Counted from the first letter of the stretch, positions 6,890 through 14,424 are shown. The stretch: DNA of 18,142 bases from F23-B02 sp963632825 (GCA_963632825.1 CAVGWF010000056.1:1-18142), one strand, 5' to 3'. Made by a program: numbers and translations. The notes: generated from the sequence alone by a model not told the origin.

Positions 6890-6897
6890 ATTTTGTA

Positions 6898-6947
6898 TTT
6901 ATAAATGTAATACCCGAAACTGAAACGAACCTGAAACTTACCTGAAC
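6898..6947 (-). promoter_or_regulatory. Response regulator promoter with three 11-bp phased repeats
   Basis: On the plus strand CTGAAAC begins at 6920 and 6931 and CTGAAC at 6942, so the phasing is exactly 11 bp. Read in the direction of the regulator gene these are tandem TTCAG-type repeats. They end about 16 bp before a minus-strand TATAAA (6903-6898), with no good -35. Direct repeats at one helical turn replacing the -35 are typical of PhoB/OmpR-family activation, so autoregulation is likely. Confidence 0.65.
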
Positions 6948-6971
6948 ACGGTACCATTTTAACAGCACGAA

Positions 6972-7003
6972 GAAAAAAATCAAAGCATCTTTTTGATTTT
7001 TTC
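6972..7003. other. AT-rich inverted repeat between the divergent promoters
   Basis: A7-TCAAA (6973-6984) faces TTTGAT-T6 (6992-7002), with a short spacer and one bulged base. It lies upstream of both transcripts, so it is not a terminator for them. A-tract curvature or an UP-element role is possible. Confidence 0.4.
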
Positions 7004-7031
7004 AGTTCATTTCAGGTCGGGCGGGTATCAT
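7000..7031 (+). promoter_or_regulatory. Promoter of the VTC-DUF4956-CotH-HtrA operon with two TTTCAG repeats
   Basis: TTTCAG occurs at 7000-7005 and 7010-7015, 10 bp apart, followed after 10 bp by TATCAT (7026-7031). No -35 match exists at the right distance; the repeats occupy that position. They are the same motif, in the opposite orientation, as the repeats in front of the response regulator gene. Confidence 0.6.
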
Positions 7032-7064
7032 CAGGACAGTTCCACCGATACGGGGTCAGTGGAG

Positions 7065-7099
7065 GGCAGACCGGCAGGCGAGAGCTCACCGGTTCTGCC
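7065..7099 (+). other. Stem-loop in the operon 5' leader
   Basis: GGCAGA-CCGG (7065-7074) pairs with CCGG-T-TCTGCC (7089-7099) with one bulged T and a 14-base loop. It sits in the ~90-nt leader before the VTC gene and has no U tract, so it is not a terminator. mRNA stability or translational control is possible. Confidence 0.4.
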
Positions 7100-7126
7100 G
7101 AATCAGATATAAAGGAGGAAAGAGCC

Positions 7127-7798
7127 ATGAAATTCCGCCACGAGATGAAGCAGGTCATAACAAATGCCGACGCGCTCGTGCTGCGCAGAAGACTCGGAAT
7201 AGTGATGCAGCGTGACGAGCATTCCCGCACCGGCAGCTATCTCATAAGCAGCCTCTATTTTGATAATATAAACGACAAAGCACTGATGGAAAAAATAAAC
7301 GGCATAAACCGGCGCGAAAAATTCCGCCTGCGCTGCTATAACGACGATCCGTCGCTCGTGTTTCTCGAAAAAAAGAGCAAGATAAACGGTCTGTGTGCAA
7401 AGCAGCGGTGCGTTGTGGACAGCGGAGAGGTGCGCAGCATTATAAAGGACGGTGCACTGTGGAGACCCGAGGAGGGCGGCGAGCTTTTAAACGAGCTGCA
7501 TATGAAAATGACGACTCAGGGACTGCGGCCCAAAACCATAGTTGACTATAAACGCGAGGCGTTTGTATATCCGGCGGGCAATGTCCGCGTTACGCTTGAC
7601 AGCAGTATGAGAGCCTCCATGCATCCGCAGGATTTTATGGATCCCGACCGGCTCATGCTCCCGACCCGCGAGAGCGGGATAATACTTGAGGTGAAATGGG
7701 ATGAATTTTTGCCCGATGTGATACGCGGCATCGTCCAGCCGGGCGATGTGCGCACGGAGAGCTTTTCAAAATATGCGGCCTGCCGTGTGTATGGCTGA
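7127..7798 (+). CDS. VTC-domain protein, polyphosphate polymerase-like (TTM superfamily)
   Basis: 223 residues, soluble, close to a minimal VTC catalytic domain. The triphosphate-tunnel residues are in order: H-E6-M-K8 near the start, S-L-Y-F-D-N, the basic strand R-R-E-K-F-R-L-R-C-Y (62-71), F-L-E81-K-K83, Y-K-R-E-A-F-V-Y, T-L-D-S-S-M, and the late E-V-K-W-D-E-F-L-P-D. In yeast Vtc4 this domain makes polyphosphate from ATP, and other TTM proteins cleave triphosphates. The bacterial VTC/DUF4956/CotH class is not biochemically settled as far as I know. AAAGGAGG lies 8 bases before the ATG. It is the first gene of the operon, 17 bp before DUF4956. The domain looks complete and no membrane helix is present, so it may dock on the DUF4956 membrane protein. 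Confidence 0.9.
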   Translation: MKFRHEMKQVITNADALVLRRRLGIVMQRDEHSRTGSYLISSLYFDNINDKALMEKINGINRREKFRLRCYNDDPSLVFLEKKSKINGLCAKQRCVVDSGEVRSIIKDGALWRPEEGGELLNELHMKMTTQGLRPKTIVDYKREAFVYPAGNVRVTLDSSMRASMHPQDFMDPDRLMLPTRESGIILEVKWDEFLPDVIRGIVQPGDVRTESFSKYAACRVYG

Positions 7799-7815
7799 AA
7801 AGGAGAGAAACAAAA

Positions 7816-8487
7816 ATGACCTTTAACGACATCTTCAAATCGAGCTTTTTGGAAAATATATCGAGCGTGAGCATCGCAGATATGCTCATAGCGCTCGTTC
7901 TGGCGTTTGCCGTCGGAATGTTCATATTTCTGGTTTATAAAAAAACCTACAGCGGAGTTATGTACTCGTCAAGCTTCGGCGTTACGCTCGTGGCGCTCAC
8001 AATGATATCAACCTTAGTCATTCTCGCGGTCACCTCAAATGTGGTGCTGTCGCTCGGCATGGTCGGCGCACTGTCGATAGTCAGGTTCCGCACTGCGATA
8101 AAGGAACCGCTTGACATAGCGTTCCTGTTCTGGTCGATAGCCGCCGGCATCGTGCTCGCGGCGGGAATGATCCCTCTGGCGGTCATAGGCAGCGTTGTTA
8201 TAGGCGCCGTGCTGCTGGTGTTCGTAAACCGCAAATCAAATTCGAGCCCGTATATACTCGTTCTCACCTGCGATAATCACGAAAGTGAGCTGCGTGCGAC
8301 CGAGTATGTCAAAAGTCAGGTAGGCCGCGTGAGCGTAAAGAGCAAATCCGCCCGCGCAGGCTGCGTTGAGCTCAACCTTGAGGTGCGGCTTAAAAAGGAC
8401 AACACCGATTTTGTGAATCTCCTTTCCGAGATCGACGGTGTCGGCAGCGCACAGCTTGTAAGCTACAATGGCGATTATATGGGGTGA
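7816..8487 (+). CDS. DUF4956-family membrane protein
   Basis: 223 residues. The N-terminal ~145 residues hold about four hydrophobic helices (about 22-41, 53-80, 100-117 and 118-136). A conserved-looking loop, M-V-G-A-L-S-I-V-R-F-R-T-A-I-K-E-P-L-D, resembles the SIVRFRT motif of MgtC/DUF4956-like proteins. The C-terminal ~75 residues are soluble, with an alpha/beta pattern ending in G-S-A-Q-L-V-S-Y. The family usually sits next to VTC-domain and CotH genes, as here; its function is unknown. AGGAG precedes the ATG by about 10 bases. The stop codon lies 4 bases before the CotH start. Confidence 0.88.
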   Translation: MTFNDIFKSSFLENISSVSIADMLIALVLAFAVGMFIFLVYKKTYSGVMYSSSFGVTLVALTMISTLVILAVTSNVVLSLGMVGALSIVRFRTAIKEPLDIAFLFWSIAAGIVLAAGMIPLAVIGSVVIGAVLLVFVNRKSNSSPYILVLTCDNHESELRATEYVKSQVGRVSVKSKSARAGCVELNLEVRLKKDNTDFVNLLSEIDGVGSAQLVSYNGDYMG

Positions 8488-8491
8488 CGAT

Positions 8492-10324
8492 ATGGCGGCA
8501 AGCAAGCACATTGATAAAATATGCTGCGCCTGTGTTGCCCTCGCCCTCATCATCGCCCTGCTGCTTATGATCTTCAAGGACAGCGCTGGCAGCGCCGGTG
8601 TTCACAAGGACTATGAGGATACGCTGTTTGACTACTCGGTCGTCCACACCATAGACATTCAGATGGATGATTGGGACAGCTTTATAGCAAGCTGCGAGGA
8701 TGAAGAATATGTCGCCTGCGATGTGGTCATCGACGGCGTTACCTATAAGAATGTCGGCATTCGCGCCAAGGGCAATACCTCGCTGAGCAGTGTATCCAAG
8801 CTCGGCAGCAGCCGTTACAGCTTCAAGATAGAGTTTGACTGCTATGACGACAGTCAGAGCTACAACGGACTGGATAAGCTGAGCCTCAACAACATCATTC
8901 AGGACAACACCTACATGAAGGATTTCCTCTGCTATTGGCTCATGGGTGAGTTTGGAGCCGATACGCCGCTTTGCAGCTACAGCTACATCACCGTTAACGG
9001 TGAAGACTGGGGTCTGTACCTCGCCGTTGAGGGCATTGAGGAGAGCTTTCTTGAACGCAATTACGGCACCGACTACGGCGAGCTTTATAAGCCCGACAGC
9101 AGCGAAGCCGGAGGCGGAAAGGGCAACGGACGCGATTTCTCCCCCGACGGCGGCAATGCCGGGGACGGCAGCACCGAGGGCGGCGGTATGAACGATAACG
9201 GCGGCTCACCTCCGGAGATGCCCGATGACAGCGAGCGTCCCGAGCTGCCGTCGGACGGTCAGAGCGGCGGGACTCCGCCGGATAAGCCGGATGGCGGGCA
9301 GCAGGGCACGGAGCAAGGCGGCGGAACTCCGCCGGATAAGCCCGATGGAGACGAACAGGTAAATGCGGGCGGAGATAAGCCTGACGAGGGCAGCTCCCGC
9401 GGCAGCGACGATGTTCTGCTCGTGTACTCCGACGATGATCCGGACAGCTATTCAAACATTTTCGATAATGCAAAGACCAAGGTATCCTCGGCGGACAAGG
9501 CGCGGCTTATAAGCTCCCTTAAAAAGCTCAATGCCGGTGAGGACATCGAAAGCGTCGTGAATATCGACGAGGTCATGCGCTACTTTGTGGTCCACAACTT
9601 CGTCTGCAATTTTGACAGCTACACGGGCTCGATGATACACAACTACTATCTGTACGAATCCGACGGACAGCTTTCCATGATACCGTGGGACTACAACCTC
9701 GCATTCGGCGGCTTTGAGTCCGGAACGGACGCAACGAGCCTTGTAAACTATCCGATAGACGATCCGGTATCCGGAACCGCCAAGGAGGACAGACCCATGC
9801 TCGCGTGGATATTCGCAAGCGAGGAATACACTCAGCTTTACCACGAGTATATGGAGCAGTTTATAAGCGAGGTGTTCACGAGCGGAAAGTTTACTCAGCT
9901 TATAGATTCCGTTACGGAGCTTATATCTCCCTATGTAGAAAAGGATCCCACAAAATTCTGCACCTACGAGGAATTTGAAACGGGCGTTTCCACGCTCAGG
10001 CAGTTCTGCCTGCTGCGCGCCGACAGCGTGAGCGGTCAGCTTTCCGGTCTGATACCGTCGACAAAGGACGGTCAGCAGGAGGACGACAGCGCACTGATAG
10101 ACGCCTCATCCATTACCGTAAGCGATATGGGCAGCATGAATAATACCATGCAGGGCGGGCAAAGCTCGACACAGCAGCAGGAAAGCAGGTCGGCTCCGGG
10201 CGGCTCCGGAGGCGGAAGCACGCAGACGGCGGGTGCAAACGCCCAAATGCCGCTCATAATAGCCTGCATAGCGGTCCCCGCGGCGGGCATAGCATTTGCA
10301 TTGCTTTATAAAAGGAGGCATTGA
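8492..10324 (+). CDS. CotH-family protein kinase, membrane anchored, with low-complexity insertion
   Basis: 610 residues. TM at about 6-26, kinase region about 50-470, and a second TM near the C-terminus (about 583-605) ending K-R-R-H. CotH features: V-G-I-R-A-K-G-N-T-S-L, F-K-I-E-F-D, L-S-L-N-N, T-Y-M-K-D-F-L, G-L-Y-L-A-V-E-G-I, then N-F-D375-S-Y-T-G with H-N-Y-Y-L-Y and I-P-W-D400-Y-N-L-A-F-G. These last two carry the acidic residues matching the catalytic and metal-binding Asp of CotH kinases. Residues about 201-306 are a Gly/Pro/Asp-rich insertion that splits the fold and holds an 18-residue repeat. A second disordered Ser/Gln/Gly stretch precedes the last TM. The bulk would be extracellular. 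The ATG at 8492 is 4 bases after the DUF4956 stop; an in-frame ATG at 8468 has no RBS. Spore-coat CotH phosphorylates coat proteins; the substrate here is unknown. Confidence 0.88.
   Translation: MAASKHIDKICCACVALALIIALLLMIFKDSAGSAGVHKDYEDTLFDYSVVHTIDIQMDDWDSFIASCEDEEYVACDVVIDGVTYKNVGIRAKGNTSLSSVSKLGSSRYSFKIEFDCYDDSQSYNGLDKLSLNNIIQDNTYMKDFLCYWLMGEFGADTPLCSYSYITVNGEDWGLYLAVEGIEESFLERNYGTDYGELYKPDSSEAGGGKGNGRDFSPDGGNAGDGSTEGGGMNDNGGSPPEMPDDSERPELPSDGQSGGTPPDKPDGGQQGTEQGGGTPPDKPDGDEQVNAGGDKPDEGSSRGSDDVLLVYSDDDPDSYSNIFDNAKTKVSSADKARLISSLKKLNAGEDIESVVNIDEVMRYFVVHNFVCNFDSYTGSMIHNYYLYESDGQLSMIPWDYNLAFGGFESGTDATSLVNYPIDDPVSGTAKEDRPMLAWIFASEEYTQLYHEYMEQFISEVFTSGKFTQLIDSVTELISPYVEKDPTKFCTYEEFETGVSTLRQFCLLRADSVSGQLSGLIPSTKDGQQEDDSALIDASSITVSDMGSMNNTMQGGQSSTQQQESRSAPGGSGGGSTQTAGANAQMPLIIACIAVPAAGIAFALLYKRRH
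9266..9373 (+). repeat. 54-bp imperfect tandem repeat in the CotH insertion
   Basis: Two 54-bp units start at 9266 and 9320. The first 28 bases are nearly identical (GGCGG-ACTCCGCCGG-ATAAG core), encoding G-G-T-P-P-D-K-P-D-G followed by variable Gln/Gly-rich residues. A shortened third trace, D-K-P-D-E-G, follows. Expansion and contraction here would keep the reading frame. Confidence 0.75.
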
Positions 10325-10325
10325 A

Positions 10326-11615
10326 ATGGATAACAACATGAACAACAACGAAGGCTTCGAGCAGGGCGAATATCATTTCACCTATGCAGATTTCAATCAG
10401 CCTGAACCCAAAAAGAACAAAACTCCGTTCTGGAAAAAGCCTGCCGCCATGATAGCCGGAGTGATCATTGCCGGTATGCTCTCGGGCTTTGCGGGCTCTG
10501 CCATAGCAAACTCCGTGACGAGCGGCTCGACCACCATATTTGAGGGCGACCGTCCGTCGAGCATAATAAACACCGCAAATGTAGACACCAGCAAGCAGAT
10601 GACTGCCGCCGAGGTGTATGCGGCAAATGTAAACTCCACCGTCGGCATAACAACGCAGGTCACGACAAACTACTGGGGCTACACCACCACCGCAGCCGCC
10701 GCAGGCTCGGGCTTTATCCTCTCATCCGACGGATATATCCTCACGAATTTCCATGTTATTGAGTCGGCCAGCGCGATAAAGGTCACCCTTTATAACGGTG
10801 ACAGCTACGACGCAAGTCTCGTGGGCTATGACGAGAGCAACGACATTGCCGTTTTGAAGATAGACGCCGAGGAGCTCACTCCGGTGGTGCTGGGCGATTC
10901 GGACAATCTGAATGTCGGAGACGAGGTCGTTGCCATAGGAAACCCCCTCGGCGAGCTCACATTTTCGCTCACCTCGGGCTCGGTCAGCGCCCTCAACCGT
11001 GAGATAACACTATCCAGCAATGTCACGATGAACCTTATCCAGACAGACTGTGCCATAAACTCCGGTAACTCGGGCGGCGCGCTGTTTAACCTCTATGGCG
11101 AGGTCATCGGCATAACCAACGCCAAGTATTCCGGCTCGGGCTCAAGCTCTGAGGCGTCCATCGACAACATAGGCTTTGCCATCCCGATAAACTCAGTGCG
11201 CTCCATTGTCGAGAGCATAATCGAAAAGGGCTATGTCGCAAAGCCGTATATAGGAGTCATGGTCGGCGATGTGAGTGAGGAATCGGTGAACTACGGTCTG
11301 CCTGAGGGCGCAGCGGTCGTATCCGTCACCGAGGGCGGACCTGCCGCAAGCGCGGGACTTCAGGCAAACGATATCATAACAGCCGTCAACGGCGAAAAAA
11401 TAAGCGGTAAGAGCGATCTGTCATCTGCGATAGCAAGCTGTGAGGCGGGAGATAAGCTCACCCTGACGGTTTACCGTCAAGGCGAAACGCTGACGCTCAC
11501 CGTCGAGGTCGGCGAGCAGAAGACCGCAGCCATAGCCGATTCTCAGACCCAGCAGCAAGCTCAGCAGCAGACCCAGCAGCAGCCTCAGAGAGGAAGCTTC
11601 GGCTTCGGAAACTGA
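10326..11615 (+). CDS. htrA: HtrA/DegP-like trypsin-type serine protease with PDZ domain
   Basis: 429 residues. Cytoplasmic N-terminus rich in Asn and charge (1-38), one TM helix (about 39-62), extracellular protease domain (about 95-315), one PDZ domain (about 318-402), and a Gln-rich tail ending G-S-F-G-F-G-N. The catalytic triad is intact: H143 in T-N-F-H-V-I, D173 in S-N-D-I-A-V-L-K, S249 in N-S-G-N-S-G-G-A. HtrA proteins degrade misfolded exported proteins or process substrates at the membrane. The ATG at 10326 has AGGAGG 7 bases upstream, the RBS lying inside the CotH gene and the start 1 base after its stop, so the two are probably translationally coupled. The upstream in-frame ATG at 10296 lacks an RBS. 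It is the last gene of the operon. Confidence 0.95.
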   Translation: MDNNMNNNEGFEQGEYHFTYADFNQPEPKKNKTPFWKKPAAMIAGVIIAGMLSGFAGSAIANSVTSGSTTIFEGDRPSSIINTANVDTSKQMTAAEVYAANVNSTVGITTQVTTNYWGYTTTAAAAGSGFILSSDGYILTNFHVIESASAIKVTLYNGDSYDASLVGYDESNDIAVLKIDAEELTPVVLGDSDNLNVGDEVVAIGNPLGELTFSLTSGSVSALNREITLSSNVTMNLIQTDCAINSGNSGGALFNLYGEVIGITNAKYSGSGSSSEASIDNIGFAIPINSVRSIVESIIEKGYVAKPYIGVMVGDVSEESVNYGLPEGAAVVSVTEGGPAASAGLQANDIITAVNGEKISGKSDLSSAIASCEAGDKLTLTVYRQGETLTLTVEVGEQKTAAIADSQTQQQAQQQTQQQPQRGSFGFGN

Positions 11616-11653
11616 AAAACACACCTCTCAGAGTGAACAAGTGAATAACAGAC

Positions 11654-11687
11654 AAAACCCCCTGATGTAACTACATCAGGGGGTTTT
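11654..11687. terminator. Bidirectional terminator between htrA and the Na/Pi cotransporter
   Basis: Perfect 16-bp inverted repeat (11654-11669 with 11672-11687). AAAACCCCC forms the base, giving a T run on either strand. It serves both convergent transcripts. Confidence 0.96.
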
Positions 11688-11695
11688 GAGCAGCA

Positions 11696-13456
11696 TCAAA
11701 GGGCAAATTTCTTGCTGTACTCGGCGTAATACTCGTCGAAGCAGTGTGAGCGGACTTCAATGAGGCTGTTTATGTATTCATGCGTATCAAAGCTGTCCGA
11801 TTCAAGCTCTATGCTTGCAACGGCAATGTTAGAGCAGTGATCGGAGATGCGCTCAAGATTTGTCAGCAGGTCATTGAACACGAAGCCGTGGTTAAGGGTG
11901 CATATGCCCTTTTGCAGACGGTCGGTGTGATGCAGCTTCAGCTCGTCGCAGAGATTATCTATAAGCTCCTCAAGCGGCTCGACGCGGTAGGCAAGGTCGA
12001 GATCGTTATTTATAAAGGAGTCGGTTGCAATGTTCGTGACCTCGGTGACGGCGGCGAAAAGCACCCTCAGCTCACGCTCACCGTCGGAGGAGAACACGAT
12101 CTGCTTTTCATGCATCTCCTGCGCGCACTCGGCAACATTGAGCGCGTGGTCGGAGATTCGCTCAAAGTCGTTTATCGTGTGCAGGTACTTGCCGACGGCT
12201 TCATACTGCTCGGGATTCAGCTCACGGCTGGTTATGTGTATGAGGTATGTTCCGAGCTTGTCCTCATATTTGTCGACGATATCCTCGAGCTCGTTTACGC
12301 GGCGGAAGCCATCATCGGAGTAGTCCGTTATGAGCCGGAACGCATTAAAGAGGTTCTCGCGCGCCTTCTTTGCCATGGAGTTAGCCGTGAGGCGGCTCTG
12401 CTCGACGGCAAGCGCCGGGTGGTCAAGGAAGCGGTCCTCGAGCCTGTCGAAGTCCTCGAGCACGGCTGCGTCCTCCGGCTTGTCCTTGATGACGGCACGG
12501 CATATCTTCTCAAGCAGCGAGATAAACGGGGCGAGCATCACGACAATGATAAAACGGAAAACCGTGTTCATAAGAGCGAGGCTCACCGCCGTCATGGTCA
12601 CGGACATGAAGGAAAAGTCGAAAATCGCGTTCAGCGTGTAAAAAATTATACTGAACAGGATAACTCCGATGGAATCGACCATCAGATACGAAAGTGCCGT
12701 GCGTTTTCCGTCGGCACTTGCACCGAGTGCGGAAAGCAGAACGGGAACGGCAGCGCCTATTGCAATGCCCATGGTGATAGGCAGCGCGATATCAAAGCGG
12801 ATGGCTCCGGTAACGGCCAGAGCCTGAAGAATGCCGACGGCAGCCGATGCACTCTGGATGATGCTCGTGAACGCGATGCCGATGGCAATGCCCAAAAGAG
12901 GATTCGAAAAGGTGGTGAGTGTATTTATGAACGCCTCGCTTGAGCGCAGATCGTACACCGCGCTGCTCATTGCCTTCATGCCGTACATCAGGACGGCAAA
13001 GCCGAGCATGATCTCACCCACATGTTTCTTCTCCGGCGCCGCGCAGAACATACGCAGGGCGATGCCGATGACGGCTATGACGGCGGTAAGCGTGTCGGTC
13101 GATAAAAGCTCAAGCCAGCCGGAGGAGCCGCCGCCGATGTCGGAAAGGCAGATTATCCAGCCGGTGACGCTCGTGCCGATGATGGCACCCATGACGACGC
13201 CGATGGCCTGCCTGACCTTCATCATGCCGGAGTTTACAAAGCCGACGACCATGACGGAGGTCGCCGATGATGACTGTATAACGGCCGTAACGCCAGTGCC
13301 GAGCAGGATGCCCTTGAGCGGCGTACTCGACAGCCGGAACAGAATAAGCTCAAGCTTGTTGCCCGCGACCTTTTTCAGACTGTCGCCCATAAGAGCCATG
13401 CCGAAAAGGAACAGTGCAACGCCGCCTAAGAGCTCAAGTACATTTGAAATCCCCAA
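11696..13456 (-). CDS. Na/Pi cotransporter family protein with C-terminal PhoU-like domain
   Basis: 586 residues. The membrane half (about 1-325) holds the two inverted NptA/PNaS repeats, marked by Q61-S-S-S-A-T-S and Q201-S-A-S-A-A. The cytoplasmic half (about 345-565) is helical and PhoU-like, with N-D-F-E-R-I-S-D-H-A and the second copy N-L-E-R-I-S-D-H-C-S. The family imports phosphate with sodium, or senses or regulates it through the PhoU part; direct transport by the bacterial fused form is not always shown. The start codon is TTG (13454-13456), giving the typical MGI-x-NVLxLLGG N-terminus, with GGGAG about 10 bases upstream; an ATG at 13464 is in another frame. It is a single gene between its own weak promoter and the shared terminator. 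Confidence 0.93.
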   Translation of the reverse strand: MGISNVLELLGGVALFLFGMALMGDSLKKVAGNKLELILFRLSSTPLKGILLGTGVTAVIQSSSATSVMVVGFVNSGMMKVRQAIGVVMGAIIGTSVTGWIICLSDIGGGSSGWLELLSTDTLTAVIAVIGIALRMFCAAPEKKHVGEIMLGFAVLMYGMKAMSSAVYDLRSSEAFINTLTTFSNPLLGIAIGIAFTSIIQSASAAVGILQALAVTGAIRFDIALPITMGIAIGAAVPVLLSALGASADGKRTALSYLMVDSIGVILFSIIFYTLNAIFDFSFMSVTMTAVSLALMNTVFRFIIVVMLAPFISLLEKICRAVIKDKPEDAAVLEDFDRLEDRFLDHPALAVEQSRLTANSMAKKARENLFNAFRLITDYSDDGFRRVNELEDIVDKYEDKLGTYLIHITSRELNPEQYEAVGKYLHTINDFERISDHALNVAECAQEMHEKQIVFSSDGERELRVLFAAVTEVTNIATDSFINNDLDLAYRVEPLEELIDNLCDELKLHHTDRLQKGICTLNHGFVFNDLLTNLERISDHCSNIAVASIELESDSFDTHEYINSLIEVRSHCFDEYYAEYSKKFAL

Positions 13457-13494
13457 GTTAACATATCTCCCATTATCGATATCTTTGCAATGTA

Positions 13495-13523
13495 ATTATA
13501 TATTAAAGATAAGGTAAAATCCA
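13495..13523 (-). promoter_or_regulatory. Possible promoter of the Na/Pi cotransporter gene
   Basis: Minus-strand TATAAT (13500-13495) with a poor -35, TGGATT (13523-13518), at 17 bp. The region 13457-13560 is AT-rich and carries nothing else recognisable. Confidence 0.4.
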
Positions 13524-13603
13524 GTTAAAATTACGATTTGCGTTTTTTGTCCAAATAGCTCAGAAGGACTGTGTATAAAATTTGTACTATATGCTGTTTA
13601 TGC

Positions 13604-13631
13604 TTGAAAAAACGGAAGCATGTGTTATTAT
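13604..13631 (+). promoter_or_regulatory. Promoter of the DUF1232 gene
   Basis: TTGAAA (13604-13609), a 16-bp spacer and TATTAT (13626-13631), about 24 bp before the start codon. Confidence 0.6.
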
Positions 13632-13654
13632 TGTAACATAAGGAGGGGACGACT

Positions 13655-14035
13655 ATGGAAATTTCATTAAAAACCGGCGCTGCGGCCGCCGCAAAATACA
13701 CGGGCGTGCTGCTTGATTTTCTCGATAAAACCGGAACAAAGCTCAGACCGCTTGCCCGCATACCCATTATAGGCGATACCATCGGCGATGTTCAGGATCT
13801 CGTGTCCATGCTGCACGACTATTACCACGGCAGATACAAAAAGGTTCCTGCCGCAGTCATACTCGGAGCGACGCTGATTGCCGCGTATCTCGTGAGCCCG
13901 TTGGATCTTATCCCGGATAATGTGCCGATTCTGGGCTTCATAGACGATGCACTCATCATAAACCTCATCATACAGCTTTGCGTTGACAAGGAGCTTGAAC
14001 GCTACCGTGCATGGCGCGCACAGCAGGAAGAGTAA
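13655..14035 (+). CDS. DUF1232 (YkvA-like) small membrane protein
   Basis: 126 residues. The DUF1232 core is clear: K-V-P-A-A-V-I-L-G-A-T-L-I-A-A-Y-L-V-S followed by P-L-D-L-I-P-D-N-V-P-I-L-G-F-I-D-D-A at about 63-103, one or two hydrophobic helices around the P-x-D-x-I-P-D motif. The N-terminal ~60 residues are amphipathic. The function of the family is unknown. AAGGAGGGG lies 7-8 bases before the ATG. Monocistronic, ending at a strong terminator. Confidence 0.9.
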   Translation: MEISLKTGAAAAAKYTGVLLDFLDKTGTKLRPLARIPIIGDTIGDVQDLVSMLHDYYHGRYKKVPAAVILGATLIAAYLVSPLDLIPDNVPILGFIDDALIINLIIQLCVDKELERYRAWRAQQEE

Positions 14036-14063
14036 TGTAAAACGGGAAATTCAGCAATGTAAT

Positions 14064-14102
14064 AAAAATCGGGGCAGCCAGCGGATGGCTGCCCCGATTT
14101 TT
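14064..14102. terminator. Bidirectional terminator between the DUF1232 gene and ireB
   Basis: 17-bp perfect stem (14064-14080 with 14086-14102) with loop GCGGA. A5 and T5 at the base give U tracts in both directions. It ends the two convergent transcripts. Confidence 0.96.
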
Positions 14103-14141
14103 ACTTTTGCTCTGTAACGGCTGCTGATGCGGAACGGCTTT

Positions 14142-14387
14142 TTATTTGTCCTTCAGATAACTTGTCAGCAGCTCGTGCATGAGCTCATCCCGGTCGATCC
14201 TGCATATCAGACTTCTTGCATTGTTGTAGTTTGTGATGTATGTCGGGTCCTCGGAAAGAATGTAACCGACAAGCTGGTTTATGGGGTCATAGCCCTTGAC
14301 CTTCAGAGAATTGTACACCGACGACAGGATCTCTCGCATTTCGGTTTTGCTGTCAACAACAGCAAATTTTCTCGTTATGTCTTCCAT
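14142..14387 (-). CDS. ireB: IreB-family regulatory phosphoprotein (UPF0297)
   Basis: 81 residues, the normal size. The family sequence is clear: Y-N-S-L-K-V-K-G-Y-D-P-I-N-Q-L-V-G-Y-I-L-S-E-D-P-T-Y-I-T, then N-A-R-S-L-I-C-R-I-D-R-D-E-L. In Enterococcus IreB is phosphorylated on N-terminal threonines by the PASTA kinase IreK and affects cephalosporin tolerance; here a single N-terminal Thr (T5) precedes the core. GGAG is 9 bases before the ATG. It has its own good promoter and terminator. The usual partners ruvX/yqgF, DUF1292 and alaS are not beside it; pheT lies upstream. Confidence 0.93.
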   Translation of the reverse strand: MEDITRKFAVVDSKTEMREILSSVYNSLKVKGYDPINQLVGYILSEDPTYITNYNNARSLICRIDRDELMHELLTSYLKDK

Positions 14388-14424
14388 AATTGATCACTCC
14401 CCCGGTAAAAAATATCTTGGTGCT

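Noticed and set aside
6972..7003. AT-rich hairpin followed by a T run as a terminator
   Set aside because: It lies upstream of both divergent promoters, so no known transcript would reach it, and the stem has almost no GC.
11780..12943. 387-codon open frame antisense to the Na/Pi cotransporter gene
   Set aside because: Its composition is that of a shadow frame, and the opposite strand encodes clear QSSS and PhoU-type motifs.
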